Below, piece by piece: positions 55,343-63,934 of a DNA stretch of 64,000 nucleotides. Location: contig NZ_CP025791.1 of the NCBI RefSeq assembly GCF_002886045.1, forward strand, positions 4,851,001 through 4,915,000, read 5' to 3'. The notes under the pieces are model-generated. The model had not been told where the DNA came from and searched no databases. It saw only the letters and a list, made by a program, of their open reading frames with translations. Source of the stretch: Flavivirga eckloniae (GTDB lineage: Bacteria > Bacteroidota > Bacteroidia > Flavobacteriales > Flavobacteriaceae). Every line of letters begins with the position of its first letter. The stretch's first letter is position 1. The translations under genes were made by a program, and so were the position numbers.

Positions 55343-55834
55343 ATGAAGACGAATTACCTCTTAGTACTATTATTGATCGGCTTTTTTAGCTGTAATAGTA
55401 ATGATCCTGTACAATTTTCAACCGAAGCATTGAACGACACCTTTATATCATTGCAAGGCAATGAAGTAACTTTTCAAAGTATTTTAGAAAAGCATAAAGG
55501 AAAAACCATAGTTATTGATATATGGGCATCCTGGTGTAAAGATTGTATTGAAGGAATGCCTAAGTTAAAAGCATTACAAACGGAATATAAAGACGTGTCG
55601 TATGTGTTTTTATCAATGGATAGAGGGGAAGCATCTTGGAAGAAAGGGATTGAAAAGTATGATGTTGCAGGCGATCATTATTATATGCAAAATGGAGAGG
55701 ATTGTCCTTTTGCAGATTTTGTAGATATTAGTTGGATTCCCAGATATATGGTCATAAATAAAGCCAGCGAAATCGTTGTATTTGATGTTATTGAATCTGA
55801 TGACGAAAATCTTATAGAAGCTATTAAAAATTAA
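55343..55834 (+). CDS. TlpA-type thioredoxin-like lipoprotein
   Basis: 163 residues. Lipobox FFSCNSN (Cys17), then the thioredoxin fold: IVIDIWASWCKDCIEGMPKLKAL with the CxxC site (Cys-Lys-Asp-Cys) and cis-Pro in SWIPRYM. A periplasmic, membrane-attached disulfide reductase, perhaps for cytochrome c or secreted proteins. Last gene of the run from 52939. Confidence 0.9.
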   Translation: MKTNYLLVLLLIGFFSCNSNDPVQFSTEALNDTFISLQGNEVTFQSILEKHKGKTIVIDIWASWCKDCIEGMPKLKALQTEYKDVSYVFLSMDRGEASWKKGIEKYDVAGDHYYMQNGEDCPFADFVDISWIPRYMVINKASEIVVFDVIESDDENLIEAIKN

Positions 55835-55918
55835 GTATTTTAGCGGCGTAATTTTCAAAATATTGAACAAAATTTAATTTACGTTTTTCTCCTGTAAAGG
55901 AAAATTTAAACTAAGCTT

Positions 55919-56668
55919 ATGAGAAAAAATATTGTAGCAGGAAACTGGAAGATGAATAATGATTTATCGCAAACAGGATCATTAATTGAAGCGTTAAAGG
56001 GTAAAACTAAAACATCGAATGCCGAGGTTATGGTTGCACCAACATTTACTAATTTGTACCAAGCTTCTGAAGCGTTAAAAGGAGAAGGTATTGAAGTGAT
56101 AGCGCAAAACGTACACTTTGCAGAAAATGGAGCTTACACAGGTGAGATTAGCGCAAGTATGCTTAAGAGTGTAGGTGTAGAAACGGTAATTTTAGGACAT
56201 AGCGAACGTCGTGAATATTTTAACGAAACAGACGAGATGTTAGCTAAAAAAGTAGATGCTGTTCTAGCAAATAACTTACGCGTTATTTTTTGTTTTGGAG
56301 AGGTGTTAGAAGATAGAAAATCGGGCAACCAAGAAGTTATAGTAGAAGGTCAGATAAAAAATGCTTTATTTCACTTAAAAGCTTCAGCTTTTAAAAATAT
56401 TGTATTGGCTTACGAGCCAGTTTGGGCAATTGGTACAGGAGAAACAGCTAGTCCTGAGCAAGCACAAGATATGCATGCATTTATAAGAAAAACGTTAACA
56501 GATAAATATGGTAGTGAAGTAGCTGACGCTGTTTCTATACTTTATGGAGGAAGTGTTAAGCCAGGCAATGCACAAGAGATTTTCTCTAAACCAGACGTAG
56601 ATGGCGGTTTAATAGGAGGAGCTTCGCTTAATGCAGACGACTTTTTTGCTATTGTAAACGCTTTTTAA
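55919..56668 (+). CDS. tpiA: Triosephosphate isomerase
   Basis: 249 residues. GNWKMNN (catalytic Lys), ILGHSERR (catalytic His), AYEPVWAIGTG (catalytic Glu and loop 6) and YGGSVKPGN complete the active site. A dimeric glycolytic enzyme in the cytoplasm. Followed by a strong terminator. Confidence 0.98.
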   Translation: MRKNIVAGNWKMNNDLSQTGSLIEALKGKTKTSNAEVMVAPTFTNLYQASEALKGEGIEVIAQNVHFAENGAYTGEISASMLKSVGVETVILGHSERREYFNETDEMLAKKVDAVLANNLRVIFCFGEVLEDRKSGNQEVIVEGQIKNALFHLKASAFKNIVLAYEPVWAIGTGETASPEQAQDMHAFIRKTLTDKYGSEVADAVSILYGGSVKPGNAQEIFSKPDVDGGLIGGASLNADDFFAIVNAF

Positions 56669-56695
56669 ACAGCCTTTTAATAGATACATTTTTTA

Positions 56696-56747
56696 GTAAG
56701 GGTATTCCGTGATTTTTAATTGATCATGGAATACCCTTACTTTTTTG
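56696..56747 (+). terminator. Strong terminator after tpiA
   Basis: 18 bp stem GTAAGGGTATTCCGTGAT / ATCATGGAATACCCTTAC with one mismatch, then TTTTTTG. Confidence 0.9.
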
Positions 56748-56777
56748 TGTAAAAGAACAAGTTTTGGTATTTACTTC

Positions 56778-56785
56778 TATCTTTG
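56778..56785 (+). promoter_or_regulatory. -7 element TATCTTTG for prmA
   Basis: Exact TAnnTTTG. The in-frame TTG at 56783 lies inside it, which excludes that codon as a start and points to the ATG at 56804. Confidence 0.6.
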
Positions 56786-56803
56786 CAGTCGAAAAAGTCG
56801 ACT

Positions 56804-57643
56804 ATGGCAAACATTATTTATTTAGGTTACGAGTTTAAAGTAAATCCCATTGAACCTGGAGTAGAAATACTCGTTGCAGAACTGGGATATTCGGGGTTTG
56901 AGAGTTTTGTAGAAACTCAGGAAGGTGTAACTGCATACATTCAAAAAGAAGATTGGAACCCAACAATACTGGATGATATTCAAATTTTAGATTCAGAAGA
57001 ATTTGAAATCAATTTTACTTTTAGCGAGATCGAACAGACCAATTGGAACCAGGAATGGGAAAAGAATTTTAATCCTATCGTAGTTGATAATATATGTACG
57101 GTTCGTGCACCATTTCATGAACAACCTAATACAAAGTTCGATATTATTATCGAACCAAAAATGAGCTTTGGTACCGGACATCATGAAACTACGCATATGA
57201 TGATTCAACACATACTAAACAACGATTTTACAGATAAATCTGTTTTAGATATGGGCTGTGGTACAGGAGTGCTAGCTATTTTAACAGAGATGAAAGGGGC
57301 AAGATCTATTGATGCCGTAGATTATGACAACTGGTGTTATTTAAACAGTATAGAGAACGTAAATCGTAATAATTGTAAACACATAACGGTTATAGAAGGC
57401 GATGCTTCGGTTTTAAAAAACAAAACATACGATATAATTATTGCCAATATTAACCGAAATATTTTAATACAAGATATGGAGACTTACGCATCTTGTTTAA
57501 ACAAAAAAGGGACTTTGTTTTTAAGCGGTTTTTATAACGACGATATTCCTGTTATAAAAAAAATATGCAATACAAACAATCTTGAACTTCAATCTCAATT
57601 AGAGCGAAATAATTGGGTAGCTTTAGAGTTTAAAAAAGAATAG
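56804..57643 (+). CDS. prmA: Ribosomal protein L11 methyltransferase
   Basis: About 279 residues. N-terminal substrate domain, then the SAM domain with KMSFGTGHHETTHMM, VLDMGCGTGVLAI, VDYDNWCYLNSIENVNRN and IIIANINRNIL (the NPPY-like NINR motif). It trimethylates lysines in L11. Single gene with its own promoter. Confidence 0.95.
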   Translation: MANIIYLGYEFKVNPIEPGVEILVAELGYSGFESFVETQEGVTAYIQKEDWNPTILDDIQILDSEEFEINFTFSEIEQTNWNQEWEKNFNPIVVDNICTVRAPFHEQPNTKFDIIIEPKMSFGTGHHETTHMMIQHILNNDFTDKSVLDMGCGTGVLAILTEMKGARSIDAVDYDNWCYLNSIENVNRNNCKHITVIEGDASVLKNKTYDIIIANINRNILIQDMETYASCLNKKGTLFLSGFYNDDIPVIKKICNTNNLELQSQLERNNWVALEFKKE

Positions 57644-57864
57644 TTTTTTTGAAGTGTTTTTAGTAAAACATTGATTTTCATAGTAATAACCTGTTATTAT
57701 GCGGGGAAACCACATAATTATTCTGTTTTAAATGATTATATTTATATAGAAATAAATTTATTTTAAAGCACATTTTTTTCAGTACCCTTATCGAATGCTG
57801 AGACTGAAAAACTTATGCACCAGTTTCCGGAAGCTTTTATTTATTAATTAAAAACTTAAAAATC

Positions 57865-58749
57865 ATGGAAAAATTTAAAATATTTTTAGTCGCTATTTTA
57901 TTGTCCCCTTTTTTATTTCAATCATGTCAAAAAGAGGATGTCACTACCGATAATAATTCTCAAATAGAAGAAGAAGCTACCACAGATAAATTAAAAGTAA
58001 CAGATGAGATGTTACAAAAACTATCTGATTTTTATCTGAATACAGACGGTGTAAAGGTTGTCGATTTTTTATTACCAGATGGTACAACCACACCTATGAT
58101 TCAGGTAGAAGAAGATCTTATGTTTACGGAGGAACAAATTATGCAGTTAGATTTTAATAGAGTACGAAGTAAAGGTAGTAGTGAAACAGAACGTAACTAC
58201 CATACCAATAATTTGGTGTCTCAAGGGAAAAATATAAGCATCATTGGTTTCACCGGTGGTGGCGGATATGGCTTGAGTCCAAAAGAACAAAATGCATTAC
58301 AGATGGCTGTAAATAATTATAACTCATTAAGTGGCGTTTCAATTTCTTTTACGTTAACTTTTGGTACAAACTACGGACCTAAGGACATGGTTGTTTACAA
58401 TAACCCATTTCAATTTGGCTCTGGAGGATCTGCCGGTTTTCCATCTGCTAGTGGAAACCCCTATAAGTTTGTTCAAATATTCGGTTTAAACAGTTTTAAT
58501 GTTGATGTTATAGAACATGTAATTACGCATGAAATAGGACATTCGGTTGGGTTTAGACATACAGATTGGCAAACAAGACAAAGTTGTGGCCAAAATATAA
58601 ATGAAGGACTGGCTGGAGTAGGCGCAAATGCAATTCCTGGAACATCAGCAGGTTATAATCCGAATTCAATTATGTTGGCTTGTTTCAATTCTTCTGTAGA
58701 TGGAGAATTTGATGCCGATGACATTATTGGACTACAGTATATGTACTAG
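57865..58749 (+). CDS. M57-type (dual-action HEIGH) zinc metalloprotease lipoprotein
   Basis: 294 residues. Lipobox LFQSCQKED (Cys21). A propeptide-like region to about 110, then a protease domain with VITHEIGHSVGFRHTDW (His-Glu-x-x-His-x-x-Gly-x-x-His, a metzincin motif) and a downstream SIMLAC Met turn. This matches the HEIGH peptidase group of Bacteroidota. Probably surface exposed and active on host or environmental protein. Confidence 0.88.
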   Translation: MEKFKIFLVAILLSPFLFQSCQKEDVTTDNNSQIEEEATTDKLKVTDEMLQKLSDFYLNTDGVKVVDFLLPDGTTTPMIQVEEDLMFTEEQIMQLDFNRVRSKGSSETERNYHTNNLVSQGKNISIIGFTGGGGYGLSPKEQNALQMAVNNYNSLSGVSISFTLTFGTNYGPKDMVVYNNPFQFGSGGSAGFPSASGNPYKFVQIFGLNSFNVDVIEHVITHEIGHSVGFRHTDWQTRQSCGQNINEGLAGVGANAIPGTSAGYNPNSIMLACFNSSVDGEFDADDIIGLQYMY

Positions 58750-58780
58750 TATTCTCGATAAAAATAGCTTTATATTTAAA

Positions 58781-58810
58781 AAGGACACCTTTTTTGGTGT
58801 CCTTTTGTTT
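58781..58810 (+). terminator. Terminator after M57 protease
   Basis: 9 bp perfect stem AAGGACACC / GGTGTCCTT (58781-58789 with 58796-58804), then a T-rich tail. Confidence 0.85.
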
Positions 58811-58851
58811 TTGTTTTAAAAAAATAAATTATTTTAGTTAAAAATTAAAAA

Positions 58852-59127
58852 ATGAGCACTAAAGAAAAAGCATCAGAAGAATTATTACTTGAGGAAGAAA
58901 TAGTCACTCAACGTGAAATAGTACTATTTAATGACGATGTTAATACGTTCGATCATGTTATAGAAACACTTATTTATGCTTGTGAACATACTTCAGAGCA
59001 GGCAGAACAATGCTCGTTAATAGTTCATTACAAAGGAAAGTGTACTGTTAAAACAGGACCTTACGAAGATTTAAAACCTCGCTGTTCTATGCTTCTTGAT
59101 GCAGGGTTAAGCGCCGAAATCGTTTAA
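58852..59127 (+). CDS. clpS: ClpS adaptor of the ClpAP protease
   Basis: 91 residues. VLFNDDVNTFDHVIETL and the GKCTVKTGPYEDLKPR segment form the ClpS domain that binds N-degron residues and feeds them to ClpA. N-terminal extension of about 20 acidic residues is normal. Convergent with the sulfur genes, 3 bp from the HMA gene stop. Confidence 0.93.
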   Translation: MSTKEKASEELLLEEEIVTQREIVLFNDDVNTFDHVIETLIYACEHTSEQAEQCSLIVHYKGKCTVKTGPYEDLKPRCSMLLDAGLSAEIV

Positions 59128-59130
59128 GCA

Positions 59131-59400
59131 TTAACCATTCATTCTACCGATTGCGCAACTAACAAAAGATTTTGCTTTTGTTGTTAATGCATTTTTTTCT
59201 CCAACAGTCGGGTAACCAATTTTATGCAATAATTGTTTAGCCTCAGTAAACACGTTGTCGTTTTCATAAGAAAAAGAAACGGTATGGTCTTCATTGCTAA
59301 TTGAGACATCACTTATGTTTTCTAGTTCCGATAATTTACTGATAATTGTATTGGCACAGCCACCACATTTAAGGTTTTGTATTTCTAAAGTTGTTTTCAT
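59131..59400 (-). CDS. HMA-domain metal-binding protein
   Basis: 89 residues from the ATG at 59400; the longer frame overlaps the upstream gene out of phase. One HMA ferredoxin-like domain with LKCGGCANTI (Cys-x-x-Cys, in a Leu-Lys-Cys variant of the MxCxxC motif) and an extra C-terminal Cys (FVSCAIGRMNG). Probably a copper or other soft-metal chaperone, last gene of the sulfur operon. Its start lies 2 bp before the stop of the previous gene. Confidence 0.85.
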   Translation of the reverse strand: MKTTLEIQNLKCGGCANTIISKLSELENISDVSISNEDHTVSFSYENDNVFTEAKQLLHKIGYPTVGEKNALTTKAKSFVSCAIGRMNG

Positions 59401-59401
59401 T

Positions 59402-60811
59402 TTATAACGTTGATGGACAAACAAACGCAGTTGTTGGTAAATCTGTTTTTTTAATAGCTGCAAAGCCTCCGGCAATATCTATAACATCAAACCCTCTTGC
59501 TTTTAAAATAGATGCTGCGATAACTGAACGATATCCGCCAGCACAATGCAGATGATACGTTTTGGTTTTATCTATAGCATTCATGTTGTCATTAATATAA
59601 TCTAAGGCAAAATGCTGCACAGAATCGCCTTCCAAGTGCTCTGATTTATATTCACCGTCTTTTCTAACGTCAAGGGTGGTTATATCGCCACTTTTAAAGC
59701 GGTTACTAAACTCATCTACTGAAATAGATTCTATGGTTTCAATATCCTTACCGGCATCTTTCCATGCTTGAATACCTCCTTTTAAATAGCCAAGAGTATT
59801 ATCGTAGCCAACACGAGATAATCTGGTAACAGTTTCTTTTTCTTTTCCTTCTGGTGTTATTAATAGAATAGGTTGTTTTAAATCAGTAATTAAAGCACCT
59901 ACCCACGGCGCAAATCCACCATTAATTCCAATAAAAACAGAGTTCGGAATATGTTCTTTTACAAATTCCTTTTCGTTTCTAACATCTAGTACCAAAGCAT
60001 CCTCTTGGTTTGCAATCGCTTCAAAGTCTTCAGGTGTTAATTCGGTATCGCCTTTTTGTAGAACCGCTTCAAAATTATCATAGCCAGATTTGTTCATCAT
60101 GGCATTTTTTGCAAAATATTGAGGCGGAGGTGGAATACCATCTAAAACGTCTTCTATAAACTCTTCTTTGGTCATATCTGCTCTTAAAGCATAATTTGTT
60201 TTTTTCTGATCTCCCAAAAGACCAACCGTTTCTTTGCTTAAATTTTTACCACAAGCAGAGCCCGCACCATGTGCTGGATATACAATAATATTATCGGCTA
60301 ATGGCATAATTTTGTTTCGTAAAGAATCATATAACATACCAGCCAAATCTTCTTTCGTTAAATCGGATTTAATTGCCAAATCCGGGCGTCCTACATCTCC
60401 TAAAAACAAAGTGTCTCCACTAAAAATGGCATGATTGTTTCCGTTTTCGTCAATTAAAAGAAATGTAGATGATTCCAAAGTATGTCCTGGTGTGTGTAAT
60501 ACTTTAATGGTAATATTTCCTATTTTAAAGGTTTCATTATCTGTTGCTATATGGGCGTCGTAAGCGGTTTCTGCTCCAGGACCAAAAACAATAGTTGCTC
60601 CTGTTTTTTTAGCTAAATCAACATGACCAGAAACAAAATCGGCATGAAAATGGGTTTCAAAAATATACTTGATTTTGGCATTTTCTTTCTCGGCCTTATC
60701 AACATATTGTTGCGTTTCACGTAAAGGATCAATAATGGCTACTTCTCCATTAGATTCAATATAATAAGCTCCTTGAGCTAAGCACCCTGTATAAATTTGT
60801 TCTATTTTCAT
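59402..60811 (-). CDS. Persulfide dioxygenase-like MBL protein with two rhodanese domains
   Basis: 469 residues from the ATG at 60811. MBL domain (1-250): THFHADFVSGH metal motif, HTPGHTLESS and GAGSACG. First rhodanese (about 265-360, ALVLDVRNEKEFVKEHIP) lacks the active Cys (loop TPEGKEKE), so it looks inactive. Second rhodanese (about 370-455) has the active Cys in YHLHCAGGYRS. The usual job is oxidising glutathione or other persulfide to sulfite and moving sulfane sulfur. Upstream TauE would export sulfite. Confidence 0.9.
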   Translation of the reverse strand: MKIEQIYTGCLAQGAYYIESNGEVAIIDPLRETQQYVDKAEKENAKIKYIFETHFHADFVSGHVDLAKKTGATIVFGPGAETAYDAHIATDNETFKIGNITIKVLHTPGHTLESSTFLLIDENGNNHAIFSGDTLFLGDVGRPDLAIKSDLTKEDLAGMLYDSLRNKIMPLADNIIVYPAHGAGSACGKNLSKETVGLLGDQKKTNYALRADMTKEEFIEDVLDGIPPPPQYFAKNAMMNKSGYDNFEAVLQKGDTELTPEDFEAIANQEDALVLDVRNEKEFVKEHIPNSVFIGINGGFAPWVGALITDLKQPILLITPEGKEKETVTRLSRVGYDNTLGYLKGGIQAWKDAGKDIETIESISVDEFSNRFKSGDITTLDVRKDGEYKSEHLEGDSVQHFALDYINDNMNAIDKTKTYHLHCAGGYRSVIAASILKARGFDVIDIAGGFAAIKKTDLPTTAFVCPSTL

Positions 60812-60906
60812 CAATCTATTTTTTGTATTTCTAATTAGACAGAATCTCTTTTAAATTAAGACATTCCAAAATTACGAAACCTAAACGATTCGTTTTGTGA
60901 CTAAAG

Positions 60907-61701
60907 TCACATAGCACTTTCTTTATAAATAATATAAACAGCCATTATTAAAACAAAAATGCCAAAGCTTTTTTTAAGTTTCTTTCCACTTATAAATTTT
61001 GATAGAAATACACCTATAATAATTCCTATTATGGAAATAAGTGTAAAGAAAAGGAGAAATGGCCATTCAATTTCTAATGTTTGAACATCTCCAATAAAGC
61101 CAATTAGAGAATTAATGGTTACAATAATTAATGAAGTTCCTACGGCTTTTTTCATTGGAATATTTGCCCAAACTACCAGCGCGGGCACATATAAAAATCC
61201 GCCGCCAGCACCAATAATACCGGTTACTGTTCCAATAATTAAACCTTGAATAAATGTTTTATAATATGGTTGAGAAGGTAATGTTGTACCGTTCTTTTTT
61301 TCCTTTTTTATCATGGAAAAGGAGGCGAGTACCATAATTATGGCAAAAAATATCATAATCCCCATTTCTTTGGTAAGCGTATATTCACCAAAACTAAAAA
61401 GGGTATCAGGAATGCCTGGTACTAGATAGCGTCTGGATAAATAAACAGCAATAAATGATGGGAACGAAAATGCCAACCCTGTTTTAAAATCTACTAATCC
61501 TTTTTTATGTTTTTGATACGTGCCTACCATAGAGGACGTGCCTACTACAAAAAGCGAGTATGCCGTTGCAACAACGGGATTATAACCCAGAAGATATACT
61601 AATAAAGGCACAGTGAGTATAGAGCCACCGCCGCCAATTAGACCTAAAACGAGCCCGACAATTAATGCGCCAATATATCCTAAGAGTAATGTGGTATCCA
61701 T
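60907..61701 (-). CDS. TauE/SafE-type sulfite exporter
   Basis: 264 residues, seven to eight membrane helices. GLIGGGGSILTVPLLVYLLG and IGAGGGFLYVPALVVWANIP, the two glycine-rich inverted repeats, mark the TauE family. Shares its start with the stop of the DUF6691 gene by one base, so translation is coupled. Transported anion (sulfite, thiosulfate or sulfoacetate) inferred from context. Confidence 0.88.
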   Translation of the reverse strand: MDTTLLLGYIGALIVGLVLGLIGGGGSILTVPLLVYLLGYNPVVATAYSLFVVGTSSMVGTYQKHKKGLVDFKTGLAFSFPSFIAVYLSRRYLVPGIPDTLFSFGEYTLTKEMGIMIFFAIIMVLASFSMIKKEKKNGTTLPSQPYYKTFIQGLIIGTVTGIIGAGGGFLYVPALVVWANIPMKKAVGTSLIIVTINSLIGFIGDVQTLEIEWPFLLFFTLISIIGIIIGVFLSKFISGKKLKKSFGIFVLIMAVYIIYKESAM

Positions 61702-62114
61702 TAATGAGGAAGTTTATCTTTTAAAACACCGTAAATAAATGTACCTAAAAGGGCCGCTACAATAACTATAATCATACTATATACACCAGTACCTAGTAAT
61801 ATGTACATAGGTCCAGGACAAGCACCAATAAGCGCCCAGCCCAGCCCAAAAATAGTACCTCCAATAATGTATCTTGTAATTCCTTTTTCTTTTTTAGGAA
61901 CAAAAATATCGGCGCCTTTAATACTTTTTATAATACCTTTTTTTGAAATTTGAAGAAATAAGACTCCAGTAGCGATGGCTGTTCCTATAATGCCATACAT
62001 ATGAAACGATTGAAAACGAAACATCTCATATATTCTGTACCACGAAACGGCTTCAGATTTTACCAGAACAATGCCAAAGAAAATCCCTACTAATAAAAAT
62101 TTTAAATATTTCAT
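61701..62114 (-). CDS. DUF6691-type half of YeeE/YedE thiosulfate transporter
   Basis: 137 residues, about four membrane helices. GWALIGACPGPMYILLGTG carries the conserved Cys of the YeeE family. A small half-protein that pairs with the next gene; together they match one YeeE/YedE. Start 3 bp after the upstream stop. Confidence 0.85.
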   Translation of the reverse strand: MKYLKFLLVGIFFGIVLVKSEAVSWYRIYEMFRFQSFHMYGIIGTAIATGVLFLQISKKGIIKSIKGADIFVPKKEKGITRYIIGGTIFGLGWALIGACPGPMYILLGTGVYSMIIVIVAALLGTFIYGVLKDKLPH

Positions 62115-62117
62115 ATC

Positions 62118-62675
62118 TTAAAAAATTAGAGGTAAAATAAAATTAGTCATAATTAGTCCGCCAATAAAAAAGCCAATAACAGCAATTAAGGATGGCTTTT
62201 GCAAACTACTAAGCCCTGTTATAGCATGTCCGGATGTGCAACCACCAGCATAACGTGTACCAAAGCCAACTAGTAAACCTCCTAAAATTAAAAGAAGTAA
62301 CCCTTTTGTAGAGGTTAAAGCTTCTATACTATACATTTCATTAGGGACTAGCGTAGTGCCTGAATCTTCAAACCCCATATTTTGAAGTTCTACAATGGTT
62401 GTTGGATTTAAATCAGTTGCACTATCGTTTGATAAATATTCTGTTGCTATAAAACCACCAATTATGGCGCCTAGAACAACCATTAGGTTCCATTTTTGTT
62501 CTTTCCAATTAAAGTTAAAAAAAGTGGCAGCTTTTCCTGCTCCCATAATGGAGCACATAGTCCTTAAATTAGAAGACATACCAAATGTTTTACCAAAATA
62601 GAGTAGTAATGCCATAACTAAGGCAATGAGTGGTCCAGTAATATACCACGGCCAGGGGTTTAAAATGTATTCCAT
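62118..62675 (-). CDS. YeeE/YedE family half-transporter
   Basis: 185 residues, about five membrane helices. GGLLVGFGTRYAGGCTSGHAITGLSS has the conserved GCTSGH cysteine that binds thiosulfate in YeeE. First gene of the operon 62675 to 59131; the regulator gene is 150 bp upstream in the same direction. Confidence 0.88.
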   Translation of the reverse strand: MEYILNPWPWYITGPLIALVMALLLYFGKTFGMSSNLRTMCSIMGAGKAATFFNFNWKEQKWNLMVVLGAIIGGFIATEYLSNDSATDLNPTTIVELQNMGFEDSGTTLVPNEMYSIEALTSTKGLLLLILGGLLVGFGTRYAGGCTSGHAITGLSSLQKPSLIAVIGFFIGGLIMTNFILPLIF

Positions 62676-62829
62676 ACTTGTTTTATTAATTGCAAATGTA
62701 AGATTAAGGGTAAGGTTATTATGTAATAAATGTTACGTAAGTAATGTGTTAATGATATTTTGAGTTTGGTGAGATTATTAATATCCAAAACCTGCTAACT
62801 AAGGCAAGCCGATAATAATTGATTTTATA

Positions 62830-63459
62830 TTATAAAACTTCAATCTTATTTCTGCTGAGTTTTATTTTCTTTTCGTTTTCAAATTGCTTTAAAAGTCGAG
62901 AAATAACAACACGCGAGGTATGTAAATCTTCAGCAATATCTTGATGCTTTACAATAATGGTATTAGACGTGTGAAGTTTAACCTTATTAATTAAATATTT
63001 GTAGAGGCGTTCATCCATTTTCATGAAAGCAAGATTATCTATGGCTTCCAACATTTCATCAAACCGTGTTTGATAGCTTTCCAATATAAAATTGCGCCAA
63101 CTTTCATTATTATGAAACCATTTTTGCATTTTTTGAACAGGTACCATAATAAGGCTGGAATCTTTTTCAGCTACAGCTCTAATTTTACTTTTAAAAGTAC
63201 CCATACAACAGGTAAGCGACATGGTACAGGTTTCTCCAGCTTCTAAGAAATAGATAAGTAATTCGTTACCTTCATTATCTTCTCGAAGTATTTTTATGTT
63301 CCCACTCAATAAAAGAGGTATATATTGTAGTGGTTGGTTGATATCTATAATAATATCATCTTTCGAAAATGTTTTTATAGAACCAACTTTTTCGATTTCA
63401 TTTATTAAGGCATCATCGAAAATATGTCCGAACTTTTGATATAGTAACTCCTTTTCCAT
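62830..63459 (-). CDS. Crp/Fnr family regulator with a cysteine cluster
   Basis: About 209 residues from the ATG at 63459 (a TTG two codons earlier is less likely). Cyclic-nucleotide-like sensor domain (about 25-110), dimer helix, and C-terminal winged HTH (IAEDLHTSRVVISRLLKQFENE). The sensor contains EAGETCTMSLTCCM with three cysteines, not usual in Crp. Located next to a persulfide and sulfite module, so it probably controls it, perhaps by a cysteine switch. Not FNR: no N-terminal Fe-S cysteines. Confidence 0.85.
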   Translation of the reverse strand: MEKELLYQKFGHIFDDALINEIEKVGSIKTFSKDDIIIDINQPLQYIPLLLSGNIKILREDNEGNELLIYFLEAGETCTMSLTCCMGTFKSKIRAVAEKDSSLIMVPVQKMQKWFHNNESWRNFILESYQTRFDEMLEAIDNLAFMKMDERLYKYLINKVKLHTSNTIIVKHQDIAEDLHTSRVVISRLLKQFENEKKIKLSRNKIEVL

Positions 63460-63520
63460 AGTCAAAAATAATGAATTACAAATTTGGAATAAAAATTTGG
63501 TGATGTTTTAATAAAAATAC

Positions 63521-63528
63521 TATATTTG
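63521..63528 (+). promoter_or_regulatory. -7 element TATATTTG for tRNA-Arg
   Basis: Exact TAnnTTTG, with a TTG 21 bases upstream. Transcription should start just before the tRNA. Confidence 0.55.
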
Positions 63529-63541
63529 CACCCACAAAAAA

Positions 63542-63615
63542 GGCCTCGTGGCGCAACTGAATAGCGCACTTGATTACGGCTCAAGAGGTTACAGGTTTGA
63601 ATCCTGTCGAGGTCA
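63542..63615 (+). tRNA. tRNA-Arg (anticodon ACG)
   Basis: 74-base cloverleaf. Acceptor GGCCTCG / CGAGGTC with one G-T pair, anticodon stem CTTGA / TCAAG with loop TTACGGC giving ACG, T loop TTTGAAT. No encoded CCA. Confidence 0.94.
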
Positions 63616-63620
63616 CAAGA

Positions 63621-63660
63621 AAAAACCCTATCTGATTGAATGATAGGGTTTTGTTTTTTT
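63621..63660 (+). terminator. Terminator after tRNA-Arg
   Basis: 9 bp perfect stem AACCCTATC / GATAGGGTT (63624-63632 with 63642-63650), then TTG and a T-run. Confidence 0.85.
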
Positions 63661-63682
63661 TAAACTAATGTTTAGTCCATAA

Positions 63683-63934
63683 TTTGATGAGTTTAAGAGA
63701 TTTTCTGAGGATAATCTTTTTAGCCCTAGTAAGGAGAACTTTGATTTTAATCGTCAAATAAACGTAGGAAGTTTTGAGACCAATAGATAGCGAATTGAAA
63801 GTATAATAGTTCCTGCCCTGCAATTTTTTAAATACTGGAAAACAAAGTATAAAGGAGCTGAAATAGTAACATATCAAGAGAGGGAGTGGAGGTTTATACC
63901 TAATTTAGAAGGAAAAAATAGAATAATCTTCTAA
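63683..63934 (+). pseudogene. Decayed fragment resembling an AbiGi-type abortive-infection protein
   Basis: One frame reads through about 80 codons with a TAG at 63788 and a final TAA at 63932, with no start codon in a credible place. The stretch PALQFFKYWKTKYKG ... TYQEREWRFIPNL resembles the conserved YDEREWRYVP segment I associate with AbiGi antitoxin-like proteins. The 70-codon frame on the other strand over the same bases is a shadow. Position just after a tRNA fits a former island. Low certainty. Confidence 0.35.

Noticed and set aside
54335-55343. Small ORFs in other frames of the permease gene
   Set aside because: Shadows of a strongly supported coding gene.
63665-63877. 70-codon ORF on the minus strand
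   Set aside because: Overlaps the tRNA-Arg terminator flank and lies opposite the better AbiGi-like reading; composition is what the complement of a decayed AT-rich gene gives, and no start signal is visible.
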